Source: Shewanella colwelliana ATCC 39565
GTDB lineage: Bacteria; Pseudomonadota; Gammaproteobacteria; Enterobacterales; Shewanellaceae
Length of the DNA: 38,141 nucleotides
Reading direction: 5' to 3'
Assembly: GCF_000518705.1 (NCBI RefSeq)
Contig: NZ_JAEC01000039.1
Location: 1-38,141, forward strand
Shown here: piece after piece, positions 1-10,750 of the stretch
Layout of the letters: each line of letters opens with the position of its first letter
Position numbering within the stretch: position 1 is the stretch's first letter
Position numbers and translations under genes: made by a program
Notes under the pieces: generated by a model
What the model saw: only the letters and a program-made list of their open reading frames with translations
The model's database searches: none
Told to the model about the DNA's origin: nothing

Positions 1-2871
1 ACTAACGAGCAAGTGCACAACACCATGATGAACGTGGTGGCCGAGAAAACCGGTTACCCAACAGAGATGCTCGCCCTAGAGATGGATATGGAAGCCGATT
101 TAGGTATCGACTCTATCAAGCGCGTTGAAATTTTAGGCACAGTGCAAGACCAGCTACCGGGTCTACCTGAGTTAAACCCAGAAGATTTAGCCGAGTGTCG
201 TACCTTAGGTGAAATTGTTAGCTATATGAACAGTAAGCTCGGCGCTTCATCAATCGCTGCGCCTGTAAAGGCTGAGCCCTTAAATGATAAGCCTGCTGCG
301 ATCTCAAGCGAGCCGAGTGTTGAACTGCCACCTCACAGCGAGGTAGCGCTAAAAAAGCTTGATGCGGCGGAGTTAGTTAACAACTGTTTCGCCGCTAACA
401 CTCACGTTGTGATCAATGATGATGGCCATAATGCAGGTGTGCTAGCCGAGAAACTGGTTAAACAGGGCTTAAACGTGGCTGTAGTGCGTTTACCGAAAGG
501 TCAACCACAGTCACCGCTAAACAGTGATATCAAAAGCTTTCAAGCTGACAGTGTAGATGAAACTGGCATCGCTGCTGTAATTGCCCAGATTGAAAAGCAG
601 TTAGGCACTATCAGCGGCTTTGTTCACTTGCACCCGCAAGAGGCGCAAGCAACAGATAATAGCAGCGTGCAGCTTAGCGACGACAGCTTCAATCACTTGA
701 GCCAAGCCTTCTTGTGGGCCAAGTTGTTGCAAGCTAAATTAACCCAAGATACCGGTGCGCGACGCGCATTCATCAGCGTCAGTCGTATTGACGGTGGCTT
801 CGGTTATTTAGACCTTGAACAGTTAAAAACTGCAGAGCTCAACCAAGCCGCACTGGCTGGTCTCACCAAGACATTAAGTCACGAGTGGCCAAGCGTATTT
901 TGCCGTGCATTAGACATCGCACCAGCATTGGATGCCAGCCGCTTAAGTGATGCCATCGCCAACGAGCTGTTTGATAGCAATGCAACATTGAACGAAGTAG
1001 GTTTAAGCCTCAATGAGCAAGGTCAACTGCAGCGCACAGCCCTGATTGCAGGCGATGCGAGCATAAAAACAGCAAAAAGTGAGCTGAACAGCACAGATAA
1101 AATACTGGTGACCGGGGGTGCAAAAGGCGTAACCTTTGAGTGTGCCCTAGCCCTAGCTAAGCGTTGTCAATCTCACTTTATCTTGGCGGGTCGTAGCCAA
1201 CATGTGACCCTCAATAATCTGCCAAGCTGGGCTCAAGGTAAATCTGCCTCTGAGCTCAAATCAGCCGCTATTGCCCACATTATTGCCTCGGGTGACAAAC
1301 CAACGCCTAAGCAAGTGGACGCCTTAGTGTGGCCGGTACAGAGCAGTTTAGAGATCAATGCCGCGCTGGATGCGTTTAGCGCCGTAGGCGCGAGCGCCGA
1401 ATACATCAGCATGGATGTGAGCAATACAGACTCGGTTAACAGCGCACTAAGCGCTATCACTCAGATAACGCCAATCACAGGCCTTATCCATGGTGCAGGT
1501 GTCTTGGCTGACAAACATATCCAAGACAAAACGTTAGATGAACTGGCACGGGTTTATGGCACTAAAGTCAACGGACTCAAGGCGTTGCTTTCTGTCATTG
1601 ATACCAGCCAGCTAAAACTGGTTGCCATGTTCTCCTCGGCGGCGGGTTTCTATGGCAATACAGGCCAAAGCGACTATGCCATGTCGAACGACATCCTTAA
1701 CAAAGCGGCACTGCAACTGTCGGCAAAGCACCCAAGTGCCAAAGTGATGAGCTTTAACTGGGGACCTTGGGATGGCGGCATGGTTAACCCAGCGCTGAAA
1801 AAGATGTTTACTGACCGAGGCGTGTACGTGATCCCACTGCAAACTGGCGCTGAGTTATTTGCAACCCAACTACTCACAGAGAGTGGTGTACAACTGCTCG
1901 TCGGCACCGATATGCAGGGAAATAGTAAAAGTAACACCGCCGCTAAGGAAGCAACGGTAAAAAAGCTTAATGCGGGTGAGGTGCAAGTTGCACAGCGCCC
2001 GCAGCGTGACGTCACCGCATTGACTGAAGTGACACTTAAGCGAGTGCTAAAGCCTGAGGCATTGGCCTTTGTTCAAGATCACCGCATTGGTGGCAATCCC
2101 GTATTGCCAACAGTCTGTGCTATCCAATGGATGCGCGAAGCGGCGCTTGAGCAGTATGGGCTAACGCTCATGGTGCAAGACTACAAGTTACTCAAAGGCA
2201 TAGTGTTCGACTCAGGCGAGAGCCAAGCCTTAATGATGATCTTAACCCCGCAATATGAAGCAGGGGCACTCAAAGGCATTAAGGCGTTGATCAGCTGTGA
2301 AGGTCGGCCTCAGTATCAGGCACTATTAGTCAAAGCAGGCGACGTGCAACATAGCACTAAGCATTTTGATGATCTTAGCCAAATCACGCCAGTGACCGAC
2401 AAAGCTGCGCTTTACAGTGACGGCACCCTGTTCCATGGTCCGCGTTTACAAGGGTTAGAAAAGGTATTGCGCTTTACCGAGCACGGCTTAGTGGTTAGCT
2501 GCCAACTGCCTAATGTGGCCAAGCAAGATTGTGGTGACTTTACCCCAAGCTTAACGGCTAAAGGGTGTCAGCCTTTTGCGGAAGATCTGCTACTGCAAGC
2601 GATGCTAGTTTGGGCAAGATTAACCTATGGCGCGGCCAGCCTACCCTCCACCATTGGCGAGTTCGTCAGTGTGCTACCTATGGGCTTTGGCGAGCAGGGC
2701 TATATCGAACTAACCGTTGTAAAAGCCAGTAGTCGACAGCTCGTCGCTGATGTCGCCCTGTATCATCAAAATGGTGAGCTCAGCTGCTCGATGACATCAG
2801 CAAAAGTGACCATTAGTAAAAACCTAAACAGTGCATTTGTTGCCGACCAAATTAAAGAGGGCAATGTGTGA
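1..2871 (+). CDS. pfaA: PfaA, C-terminal part (ACP-KR-DH) of the polyunsaturated fatty acid synthase
   Basis: This is the 3' part of the large multidomain PfaA subunit, which builds EPA or a similar fatty acid in the cytoplasm. The frame is open from base 1, so the gene starts outside the window. Counting the first codon as residue 1, an acyl-carrier domain comes first, with the phosphopantetheine serine in GIDSIKR at residue 38. A linker and a ketoreductase follow: the NADPH-binding TGGAKGV motif is near residue 370, and the catalytic serine (546, FSSAAG) and tyrosine (559, SDYAMSN) are 13 apart, as expected. A hotdog dehydratase-like C-terminal domain carries DHRIGGNPVLP near residue 693. 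Full PfaA proteins have the order KS-AT-several ACPs-KR-DH, so the visible carrier domain should be the last of a tandem series. The stop codon overlaps the pfaB GTG start (GTGA), which indicates translational coupling. Confidence 0.96.
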   Translation, partial: TNEQVHNTMMNVVAEKTGYPTEMLALEMDMEADLGIDSIKRVEILGTVQDQLPGLPELNPEDLAECRTLGEIVSYMNSKLGASSIAAPVKAEPLNDKPAAISSEPSVELPPHSEVALKKLDAAELVNNCFAANTHVVINDDGHNAGVLAEKLVKQGLNVAVVRLPKGQPQSPLNSDIKSFQADSVDETGIAAVIAQIEKQLGTISGFVHLHPQEAQATDNSSVQLSDDSFNHLSQAFLWAKLLQAKLTQDTGARRAFISVSRIDGGFGYLDLEQLKTAELNQAALAGLTKTLSHEWPSVFCRALDIAPALDASRLSDAIANELFDSNATLNEVGLSLNEQGQLQRTALIAGDASIKTAKSELNSTDKILVTGGAKGVTFECALALAKRCQSHFILAGRSQHVTLNNLPSWAQGKSASELKSAAIAHIIASGDKPTPKQVDALVWPVQSSLEINAALDAFSAVGASAEYISMDVSNTDSVNSALSAITQITPITGLIHGAGVLADKHIQDKTLDELARVYGTKVNGLKALLSVIDTSQLKLVAMFSSAAGFYGNTGQSDYAMSNDILNKAALQLSAKHPSAKVMSFNWGPWDGGMVNPALKKMFTDRGVYVIPLQTGAELFATQLLTESGVQLLVGTDMQGNSKSNTAAKEATVKKLNAGEVQVAQRPQRDVTALTEVTLKRVLKPEALAFVQDHRIGGNPVLPTVCAIQWMREAALEQYGLTLMVQDYKLLKGIVFDSGESQALMMILTPQYEAGALKGIKALISCEGRPQYQALLVKAGDVQHSTKHFDDLSQITPVTDKAALYSDGTLFHGPRLQGLEKVLRFTEHGLVVSCQLPNVAKQDCGDFTPSLTAKGCQPFAEDLLLQAMLVWARLTYGAASLPSTIGEFVSVLPMGFGEQGYIELTVVKASSRQLVADVALYHQNGELSCSMTSAKVTISKNLNSAFVADQIKEGNV

Positions 2872-4967
2872 ATAGCCCCTCTTCATTGTCGGTAACCAAC
2901 ACTCCAGCACAAAACAAGGGAGCGATGCCACTGCGCATCGCCACCTTGGCACTGCATCATGGCGAGGGCTTGCCGCTTGAGTTAGCTCAAGAGCAGCCCA
3001 TTGAGCTCTTGCTGGAGCAGTTTGGTCCAACCCTTGAAAAAGCCATCGATCTGGTCACCATTGGCGAGATGGTTTGGCTAAAGTCACCCTCAGACTCACT
3101 ATTACTGTTACCCGCTATCGATGCGGCTAAGCGCAAATTGCACCCTCATGCTTACATGGCGGGGCTGCAATTTGCCAGTACGGCACAGACGTCACTCAAC
3201 ATGGCGATGGCACAAGCAAAACGCGCTGTTGCTGCATTAGGTCAACACTTAACTGTTGACAACAATGATAGCCAAGCGCAATTTACCGCACTATTTCAAC
3301 TGGTGCATGACATAGGCCGGCGTAACCTACGTCGCCTATCGGGTGACAACACTTACAAGCAGCATTATTGGTTTAATCCTCCTCACCAAGCGCGTGTCGC
3401 AGCATTGAGTCTAACCGACGAGCAGCAACGCGACGCGGTTACCAACATGACCTTGGTACTGACCCAAGGGACGGGACGAATTAAGGCACGCTCACTGTTA
3501 AATGCCAGCCAACTATTTTTCCCACTGACCGGCACCAGTGAAGCAGAGCTCAATCAACAGCTGTGGACCTTAGCGGCAAAGCTCGATGCCATCAGTTCTG
3601 TTCAGCAACTGCTCACCTTGATGCAAACTAACCTCAATCATTTTGCTGAAAATCGCGCAGGTCGTTTTGCCATGGTATTACAAGCCAATGGCATCGCAGC
3701 GATGCAGCAAGAGATTGCCGCCATGAGCGATGCGTTAAGCAAACTATTTAGCACTCAAGGCCAATATAAAACCCCCGCAGGGAGCTATTTTAGTGCCGCC
3801 CCACTGGGACAGTCTCAGTTAGCATTTGTCTACCCAGGGGTGGGAACGGTTTATCAAGGTATGCTCAGCGAGCTTCACCTCTACTTCCCAGCGCTCTATG
3901 CCCGTCTAGAACAGCAAGGGGAGCTGCAGGCAATGCTGCAAAGTCATGCTATCTACCACAGCGATAAATCAGTGGCAGCCAATATGTCACTCGATGCCTT
4001 AGCTATCGCAGGCGTTGGTGCCAGCTATTTGCTGACAAAACTGTTAGTTGATGAGTTTGATATTAAACCGAAGTTTGCTTTGGGTTACTCCATGGGCGAA
4101 GCCGCCATGTGGGCGAGCTTAGATGTTTGGCGTGATCCACATCAGCTGATCACCAAAACACAAACCGATCCGCTATTTACCTCTGTCATATCCGGTGACC
4201 TAACCGCAGTGCGTCAAGCCTGGCAGCTCTCGAACGACGAGTCTATAGAGTGGAACAGTTTTGTTGTTCGTAGCACACCAGAGCCGATAACAGCTCTGCT
4301 CGACCGTTACCCAAGGGTCTACTTAGCCATTACCCAAGGCGACACTTGCGTCATCGCCGGATGCCAGCACAGCTGCCAAGCCCTGTTAAAAGAGCTAGGT
4401 AAGCGCGGCATTGCCGCCAACCGCGTCACCGCCATGCACACTCCCCCCGCCTTAACGCAACATCAAGCGGTTATCGAATTTTATCGTCAGCCATTGCTCG
4501 ATGAAGCCACCAGTCATGAGGTGAAATTTATCAGTGCTGCCGATACGGGAAAAGGCAAGGATTGCTGCGTTGCAGCAACATCAGGCCAGTTGGATAGCCA
4601 ATGCATTGCCGAGTCGATTGCCGATACGTTCTGCAATACCTTAGATTTTACAGGGCTTATCCATAGCGCCAAGCGCCAAGGTGCCAAGCTGTTTGTTGAA
4701 GTTGGCGCCGACCGCCAGAACTGCACCTTGATCGATAAGATCCTCAAAGACGACAGTCAAACGACCCACTGCTGCACCGTACCCGTCAATGCCAAAGGGG
4801 GCAGCGATACAAGCACTCTGCTAAAGGCGATTGGCCAGTTAATCAGTCACCGAGTTCCCGTAAGCCTAACGGTGCTGCAACTTGGTCTTAAACGTGAGCT
4901 AGACAAACTGCCCAACGACAGCGCGCCGAGCCACCACGCTAACCCATTATTACAAGGAGAAGCATAA
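2868..4967 (+). CDS. pfaB: PfaB, acyltransferase subunit of the polyunsaturated fatty acid synthase
   Basis: A 699-residue protein that starts at GTG inside the stop of pfaA, a 4-base overlap. The acyltransferase domain lies in the central to C-terminal part, with the nucleophile in GYSMGEAA (Ser408, the GxSxG motif). The N-terminal ~300 residues show no catalytic motif I can recognise; in this family that region can resemble a degenerate ketosynthase. PfaB is known to influence the final product (for example EPA versus DHA), and it works with PfaA, PfaC and PfaD. The length is close to the family's usual 650-780 residues. It ends in TAATG, where its stop codon shares one base with the pfaC start, and a good AAGGAG ribosome site for pfaC lies inside its last codons. 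The gene order A-B-C and the overlaps make the assignment firm. Confidence 0.95.
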   Translation: MNSPSSLSVTNTPAQNKGAMPLRIATLALHHGEGLPLELAQEQPIELLLEQFGPTLEKAIDLVTIGEMVWLKSPSDSLLLLPAIDAAKRKLHPHAYMAGLQFASTAQTSLNMAMAQAKRAVAALGQHLTVDNNDSQAQFTALFQLVHDIGRRNLRRLSGDNTYKQHYWFNPPHQARVAALSLTDEQQRDAVTNMTLVLTQGTGRIKARSLLNASQLFFPLTGTSEAELNQQLWTLAAKLDAISSVQQLLTLMQTNLNHFAENRAGRFAMVLQANGIAAMQQEIAAMSDALSKLFSTQGQYKTPAGSYFSAAPLGQSQLAFVYPGVGTVYQGMLSELHLYFPALYARLEQQGELQAMLQSHAIYHSDKSVAANMSLDALAIAGVGASYLLTKLLVDEFDIKPKFALGYSMGEAAMWASLDVWRDPHQLITKTQTDPLFTSVISGDLTAVRQAWQLSNDESIEWNSFVVRSTPEPITALLDRYPRVYLAITQGDTCVIAGCQHSCQALLKELGKRGIAANRVTAMHTPPALTQHQAVIEFYRQPLLDEATSHEVKFISAADTGKGKDCCVAATSGQLDSQCIAESIADTFCNTLDFTGLIHSAKRQGAKLFVEVGADRQNCTLIDKILKDDSQTTHCCTVPVNAKGGSDTSTLLKAIGQLISHRVPVSLTVLQLGLKRELDKLPNDSAPSHHANPLLQGEA

Positions 4968-7900
4968 TGCCTTCGAACGAAGCGCCTTCTCAACCATGCA
5001 AAATAGCAATTGTCGGATTAGCCACCCTCTATCCCGACGCCAAAACACCTAAACAGTTTTGGCAAAACTTGCTCGATAAACGCGACTCACGCACCACATT
5101 AAGCGACGCCAAACTCGGTGCTAACAGCGCTGACTATCAAGGTGTGCAGGGACAATCTGACCGTTTCTACTGCGATAAAGGTGGCTATATTGAAGATTTT
5201 AACTTCAACGCTAATGGCTACCGTATTGCCGCGGATCAGCTTAATGGTCTCGATGACAGTTTCTTATGGGCACTGGACACCAGCCGCAATGCGCTGCTTG
5301 ATGCGGGGGTAACTCTTGACTCGCCGCTGCTTGAACGCACTGGCATCATCATGGGCGCGCTGTCATTCCCCACGGCTAAATCAAATGAGCTGTTTTTGCC
5401 GCTTTATCACAATGTGGTAGAGAAGGCGCTGCAAACCAAATTAGGCAGCCGCGATTTCCGCCTGCAATCCTTTAACGCGCAAACCCAACACACTGCATCG
5501 ATTGATTGTGCCAACGGGGCTATCGCCCATAACGCCTCAAAGATTGTGGCCGACGCACTGGGTCTAGGTCGCGTCCAGTTAAGCCTGGATGCCGCGTGCG
5601 CCAGCTCAGTTTATTCACTTAAATTAGCCTGTGATTACCTAGCAACGGGCAAAGCCGATTTAATGTTGGCGGGCGCCGTATCGGGTGCCGATCCATTCTT
5701 TATCAATATGGGTTTTTCCATTTTCCATGCCTACCCAGATCATGGATTCTCTGCACCCTTTGATAAAAACAGCAAAGGCTTGTTTGCCGGTGAAGGCGCT
5801 GGCGTATTAGCGCTCAAACGTCTCGACGATGCCGAGCGCGACGGCGATAAGATCTACGCCGTGGTCAGCGGTATCGGTCTGTCTAACGACGGTAAAGGCC
5901 AGTTTGTACTGAGCCCAAATAGCAAAGGACAGGTAAAAGCTTTTGAGCGAGCTTACCGAGGCAGCGACATTGCCCCTGAAAACATCGAAGTTATCGAATG
6001 TCATGCCACCGGCACACCGTTAGGGGATAAAGTTGAACTGGCCTCAATGGAGCAGTTTTTCACTCCACGTCTCAATGGCTCGGCTGCCCCTCTGGTTGGT
6101 TCGGCCAAATCTAACTTGGGTCATCTGTTAACCGCTGCTGGTATGCCGGGGATCATGAAAATGATCTTCGCGATGCAGGAGGGCATACTCCCCCCAAGTA
6201 TCAATATCAGCGACGCCATTGGCTCGCCAAATGGTCTGTTTGGCGCTAACACCCTGCCTAACCAAGTCACTCCTTGGCCTGTAAAATCAGGTAACCAAGA
6301 GCGTCTTGCTGGGGTATCGGTGTTTGGCTTTGGCGGGTGTAATGCTCACCTATTATTAGAGTCTTACACCGCTAAACAGCCAAGCGCTGCAAGCGCACCT
6401 TCACAGGCCTGCAGTAACGGCTCAACTCCCGCATTTGCCATTAGCGGTATCGCCAGCCACATTGGTCCGCTAAGCACCATTAATCAACTCGATACCGCGC
6501 TACAGCAGGGCGAAAATGCCTTTATTTCCCTTCCTGCGAAGCGCTGGAAAGGACTCGACAAGCACCCAGAGCTATTAGCCAAGTTTGGTATAAACACCAT
6601 TCCCCAAGGGGCTTATGTCGACAGTTTTGAGCTGGATTTTTTACGCTTTAAACTCCCACCTAATGAAGATGATCGCTTGATCTGTCAGCAACTGATGTTA
6701 ATGAAGGTGACCGACGAAGCCATTCGCGATGCCAAGCTAAAACCCGGCCAAAAAGTCGCGGTGTTAGTGGCGATGGAAACTGAACTAGAACTGCACCAGT
6801 TCCGCGGCCGCGTCAATCTGCATACCCAATTAAAACAGAGCCTCGCAGCCATGGGCGTGACACTCACAGACAGTGAATATCACGCCCTTGAAACCATCGC
6901 CATGGATAGCGTCCTCGATGCCGCCAAGCTCAACCAGTACACCAGCTTTATTGGCAACATCATGGCATCGCGTATCGCATCCCTTTGGGACTTTAACGGC
7001 CCAGCATTCACCATCTCAGCAGGTGAGCAATCGGTGAGTCGTGCACTCGATGTGGCCGAAAATATGATGAGACAAGAACAGCTTGATGCGGTGGTGATTG
7101 CCGCGGTCGACTTGTCTGGCAGTGTCGAGCAAGTGATGCTAAAGAATGCCATCGCGCCAATGGCTGCCACGCCAAATGATCCTGGCTGGAAACTGGCTGA
7201 AGGCGCAGGGGCGATAGTCCTCGAACCACTTGCCCAAGCCAAGCAAAATTATGCCACCATTGAGAGCTTGAACTTTGGTGCCACCAGCAGAGTTAGCCGT
7301 GTTATTGATGAGCTACTCACGCTCACGGGAACCCATAGCGAACAGATAAGCCTAGTGGAACAAAGCATAGCACCAAGCAGCGCACTGACCCCAAACCAGT
7401 TGCAACAAGCATTGCCGCTAACCCATGCACGTTATGAGCAGGGCCAACAACAGCTTGGACACAGCTTTGCCGCTGCAGGTATAACAAGTCTTATCTATGG
7501 ATTGCTACGCCTTAATCAGCAAGGTGCTCAAGGCGCAAGCCAGCATGCTGTGATTGCTAACATCAGTGAAAATCAGTGTGCGCTAACCCACATCAGTCAG
7601 AGTGCTGCACAGCGCAGCGCTCTGACTCAACGCTTAGCCCATACTTTAGGCACTCATGCTGAACGTAGCCTAGTGAAAGAGGTTAGTTTAGGTGGACGCA
7701 ATATCTATCGCCATATTGTCGACACGCCAGTGCTTCAACTTGACACAATTAAGGCTAAAGTGGCCGCAGCGCGCGTTGCGCCGCCAAGCTCAAATGCGCC
7801 TGCGCTGATCAGCTACCCACTGCAAGAAAGTGAACCGTCAGCGAATATCCCCTCTTCAGCCACAGCGCCCTCACCGGCACAGATTGCTAAAGCAATAGGT

Positions 7901-10741
7901 ACCCAGAACATCATGACAAGTAAAACACCCAGCGCATTCAATGCGAGCCACTTAAACCTGCCCCAAGGCGAGTTAGCGGCATTTCAACATAACCAGCAAC
8001 TCGCACAGCAGGCGCATATCGCCTTCCTAAAAAGCCGCGAAACAGGCCTTAAAGTGGCTGACCAACTGCTAAAGCAGCAGCTTGCACAAGCCACTGGCGC
8101 AGCGCCGATTGAGACGCAAGTACAGACTCACTCTCAAGTGCTGGTAGAGGCGCAGCCAATATTGAAGCCACAGCATGACAAAGTAGAGCCTTATCGTGCC
8201 CCAGTGCCTGCGCACCAGCCATGCATCTGGGATTACCACGACCTCGTTGAGTATGCTGAAGGCGACATCGCCAAAGTATTTGGCCCAGAATATGCCTCAA
8301 TCGATAACTATTCGCGCCGCGTTCGCCTACCGACCACCGACTATCTGTTGGTGTCGCGGGTGACGAAACTCGACGCCAACATTAATGAATACAAGCCAAG
8401 TTCAATGACCACTGAGTATGACATCCCAGAGGATGCGCCTTACTTAGTCGATGGCCAAATTCCTTGGGCAGTTGCCGTTGAATCGGGTCAGTGTGACTTA
8501 ATGCTAATCAGCTACTTAGGTATTGATTTTGAAAACAAGGGTGAACGCGTTTACCGTCTACTGGACTGTACCCTCACCTTCTTAGGCGACCTGCCACGGG
8601 GCGGTGACACATTAAGATACGATATTAAGATCAACCACTATGCCCGTAACGGCGATACCCTGTTGTTCTTCTTCTCTTATGAGTGTTTCGTTGGCGATAC
8701 CATGATCCTCAAGATGGATGGTGGCTGTGCTAGCTTCTTTACCGATGCAGAGCTGGCAGACGGCAAAGGTGTCATTCGCACAGAAGATGAAATTAAGGCC
8801 CGTAATAGCGCAACTAAGCTGCGCTTTAATCCGCTACTGGATTGCCCGCAGACTCAGTTCGATTACACTGCGATTCATAAGCTATTATCGGCCGACATTG
8901 CAGGCTGTTTTGGTCCGTCACACGCAGGTTCACCTCAACCGTCACTGTGTTTTGCCTCTGAGAAGTTCTTGATGATCGAACAGGTCAGTAAGGTCGACAG
9001 AACGGGCGGTGCATGGGGACTTGGGTTAATCGAAGGTCATAAGCAACTGGAACCTAACCATTGGTACTTCCCTTGTCACTTTAAAGATGATCAGGTGATG
9101 GCAGGCTCCTTGATGGCAGAAGGCTGTGGCCAGTTACTGCAGTTCTACATGTTACACCTAGGGATGCACACCCAAACGAAAAATGGTCGTTTCCAACCAC
9201 TGGAAAATGCCTCACAAAAGGTACGTTGTCGTGGTCAGGTTATTCCGCAATCGGCCCAGCTCACCTATCGTATGGAAGTAACCGAGATTGGTTTCAGCCC
9301 ACGTCCTTATGCCAAAGCCAACATCGACATTCTGCTCAATGGCAAAGTGGTGGTGGATTTCCAAAACCTCGGCGTGATAATCAAAGAGGAAGATGAGTGC
9401 ACCCGCTATGAGGCACCATTGGCGGTTAGCAGCACAGTGCCTGCTGACTCAGTAAGTGTTAAAAAGAGCTATCAAGGTGCGTCAATCAATGCACCCTTAA
9501 TGGCACAAGTGCCTGATTTGAGCGCTGCGCCTAACAAAGGCGTGATCCCGCTGTCACATGTAGAGGCACCACTCACACCAGATTATCCCAATCGCGTGCC
9601 TGACACCGTGCCGTTTACGCCGTACCACATGTTTGAATTTGCCACAGGTAATATCGAAAACTGCTTTGGCTCTGAGTTTTCAATTTATCGCGGAATGATC
9701 CCGCCACGTACCCCGTGCGGCGATCTGCAGTTAACCACCCGCGTAATAGAAGTTAACGGTAAACGTGGGGAATTTAAAAAGCCGTCAAGCTGTATTGCCG
9801 AATATGAAGTACCAACGGATGCGTGGTATTTCGATAAAAATAGCCACCATGCTGTCATGCCCTATTCGGTGCTGATGGAGATCTCTTTGCAGCCTAATGG
9901 CTTTATCTCTGGTTACATGGGCACCACATTAGGCTTCCCAGGGCTTGAGCTGTTTTTCCGTAACCTAGATGGTAGTGGCGAGCTACTACGCGATGTCGAC
10001 CTGCGCGGTAAAACCATTGTCAACGACTCGCGTCTGTTATCGACGGTGATGGCTGGCACTAATATTATTCAAAGTTTCAGCTTTGAGTTGAGCACCGACG
10101 GTGAACCCTTCTATCGCGGCACCGCAGTATTTGGCTACTTCAAAGGCGATGCGCTTAAAGACCAGCTGGGCTTAGACAATGGCAAAGTGACTCAGCCTTG
10201 GCATGTGGCCAAAGGCATTAGTGCCGACACAAAAGTGAACTTATTAGATAAAGCTGGGCGCCACTTTAATGCACCGGCAAATCAGCCTTACTATCGCCTT
10301 GCTGGCGGACAACTCAACTTTATCGATAGCGTCGAGATTGTCGATAACGGCGGCACAGAAGGCTTAGGTTATCTCTACGCTGAGCGCACTATCGATCCTA
10401 GCGACTGGTTCTTCCAGTTCCATTTCCACCAAGATCCTGTAATGCCAGGTTCGTTAGGCGTTGAAGCCATTATCGAAACCATGCAAACTTACGCCATCAG
10501 TAAAGATTTGGGCGCTGGATTTAAAAACCCTAAGTTTGGCCAAATTTTGTCAAACATTAAGTGGAAATATCGCGGTCAGATCAACCCACTCAATAAGCAG
10601 ATGTCGATGGATGTGAGTATTACCTCGATAAAAGATGAAGGTGGTAAGAAGGTGATAACAGGTAACGCTAGCCTAAGTAAAGATGGGCTTCGTATCTATG
10701 AAGTCACCGACATTGCTATCTGTATCGAAGAAGCTCTTTAA
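4967..10741 (+). CDS. pfaC: PfaC, KS-CLF-DH-DH subunit of the polyunsaturated fatty acid synthase
   Basis: A 1924-residue multidomain enzyme. The N-terminal ketosynthase (about 5-465) has the complete triad: Cys211 in DAACASS, His346 in CHATGTPLGD and His386 in NLGHLLTAAG. A second ketosynthase fold (about 480-880) is a chain-length factor, because the nucleophile site reads SAGEQSVS (Glu687-Gln688) and has no cysteine. A linker rich in Ala, Pro and Gln (about 920-1085) leads to two FabA-like hotdog dehydratase/isomerase domains. The first has His1371 in CHFKDDQVMAG with Glu1385. The second has His1819 in HFHQDPVMPG with Glu1833, much closer to classical FabA. These FabA-type domains are thought to place the cis double bonds. 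The start ATG follows AAGGAG and overlaps the pfaB stop. A strong hairpin lies just after the stop codon, before pfaD. Confidence 0.96.
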   Translation: MPSNEAPSQPCKIAIVGLATLYPDAKTPKQFWQNLLDKRDSRTTLSDAKLGANSADYQGVQGQSDRFYCDKGGYIEDFNFNANGYRIAADQLNGLDDSFLWALDTSRNALLDAGVTLDSPLLERTGIIMGALSFPTAKSNELFLPLYHNVVEKALQTKLGSRDFRLQSFNAQTQHTASIDCANGAIAHNASKIVADALGLGRVQLSLDAACASSVYSLKLACDYLATGKADLMLAGAVSGADPFFINMGFSIFHAYPDHGFSAPFDKNSKGLFAGEGAGVLALKRLDDAERDGDKIYAVVSGIGLSNDGKGQFVLSPNSKGQVKAFERAYRGSDIAPENIEVIECHATGTPLGDKVELASMEQFFTPRLNGSAAPLVGSAKSNLGHLLTAAGMPGIMKMIFAMQEGILPPSINISDAIGSPNGLFGANTLPNQVTPWPVKSGNQERLAGVSVFGFGGCNAHLLLESYTAKQPSAASAPSQACSNGSTPAFAISGIASHIGPLSTINQLDTALQQGENAFISLPAKRWKGLDKHPELLAKFGINTIPQGAYVDSFELDFLRFKLPPNEDDRLICQQLMLMKVTDEAIRDAKLKPGQKVAVLVAMETELELHQFRGRVNLHTQLKQSLAAMGVTLTDSEYHALETIAMDSVLDAAKLNQYTSFIGNIMASRIASLWDFNGPAFTISAGEQSVSRALDVAENMMRQEQLDAVVIAAVDLSGSVEQVMLKNAIAPMAATPNDPGWKLAEGAGAIVLEPLAQAKQNYATIESLNFGATSRVSRVIDELLTLTGTHSEQISLVEQSIAPSSALTPNQLQQALPLTHARYEQGQQQLGHSFAAAGITSLIYGLLRLNQQGAQGASQHAVIANISENQCALTHISQSAAQRSALTQRLAHTLGTHAERSLVKEVSLGGRNIYRHIVDTPVLQLDTIKAKVAAARVAPPSSNAPALISYPLQESEPSANIPSSATAPSPAQIAKAIGTQNIMTSKTPSAFNASHLNLPQGELAAFQHNQQLAQQAHIAFLKSRETGLKVADQLLKQQLAQATGAAPIETQVQTHSQVLVEAQPILKPQHDKVEPYRAPVPAHQPCIWDYHDLVEYAEGDIAKVFGPEYASIDNYSRRVRLPTTDYLLVSRVTKLDANINEYKPSSMTTEYDIPEDAPYLVDGQIPWAVAVESGQCDLMLISYLGIDFENKGERVYRLLDCTLTFLGDLPRGGDTLRYDIKINHYARNGDTLLFFFSYECFVGDTMILKMDGGCASFFTDAELADGKGVIRTEDEIKARNSATKLRFNPLLDCPQTQFDYTAIHKLLSADIAGCFGPSHAGSPQPSLCFASEKFLMIEQVSKVDRTGGAWGLGLIEGHKQLEPNHWYFPCHFKDDQVMAGSLMAEGCGQLLQFYMLHLGMHTQTKNGRFQPLENASQKVRCRGQVIPQSAQLTYRMEVTEIGFSPRPYAKANIDILLNGKVVVDFQNLGVIIKEEDECTRYEAPLAVSSTVPADSVSVKKSYQGASINAPLMAQVPDLSAAPNKGVIPLSHVEAPLTPDYPNRVPDTVPFTPYHMFEFATGNIENCFGSEFSIYRGMIPPRTPCGDLQLTTRVIEVNGKRGEFKKPSSCIAEYEVPTDAWYFDKNSHHAVMPYSVLMEISLQPNGFISGYMGTTLGFPGLELFFRNLDGSGELLRDVDLRGKTIVNDSRLLSTVMAGTNIIQSFSFELSTDGEPFYRGTAVFGYFKGDALKDQLGLDNGKVTQPWHVAKGISADTKVNLLDKAGRHFNAPANQPYYRLAGGQLNFIDSVEIVDNGGTEGLGYLYAERTIDPSDWFFQFHFHQDPVMPGSLGVEAIIETMQTYAISKDLGAGFKNPKFGQILSNIKWKYRGQINPLNKQMSMDVSITSIKDEGGKKVITGNASLSKDGLRIYEVTDIAICIEEAL

Positions 10742-10750
10742 ACGAATTGC

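Noticed and set aside
1233..2015. Open frames on the - strand inside pfaA
   Set aside because: They have no ribosome sites or domain content and lie fully within the strongly coding pfaA frame.
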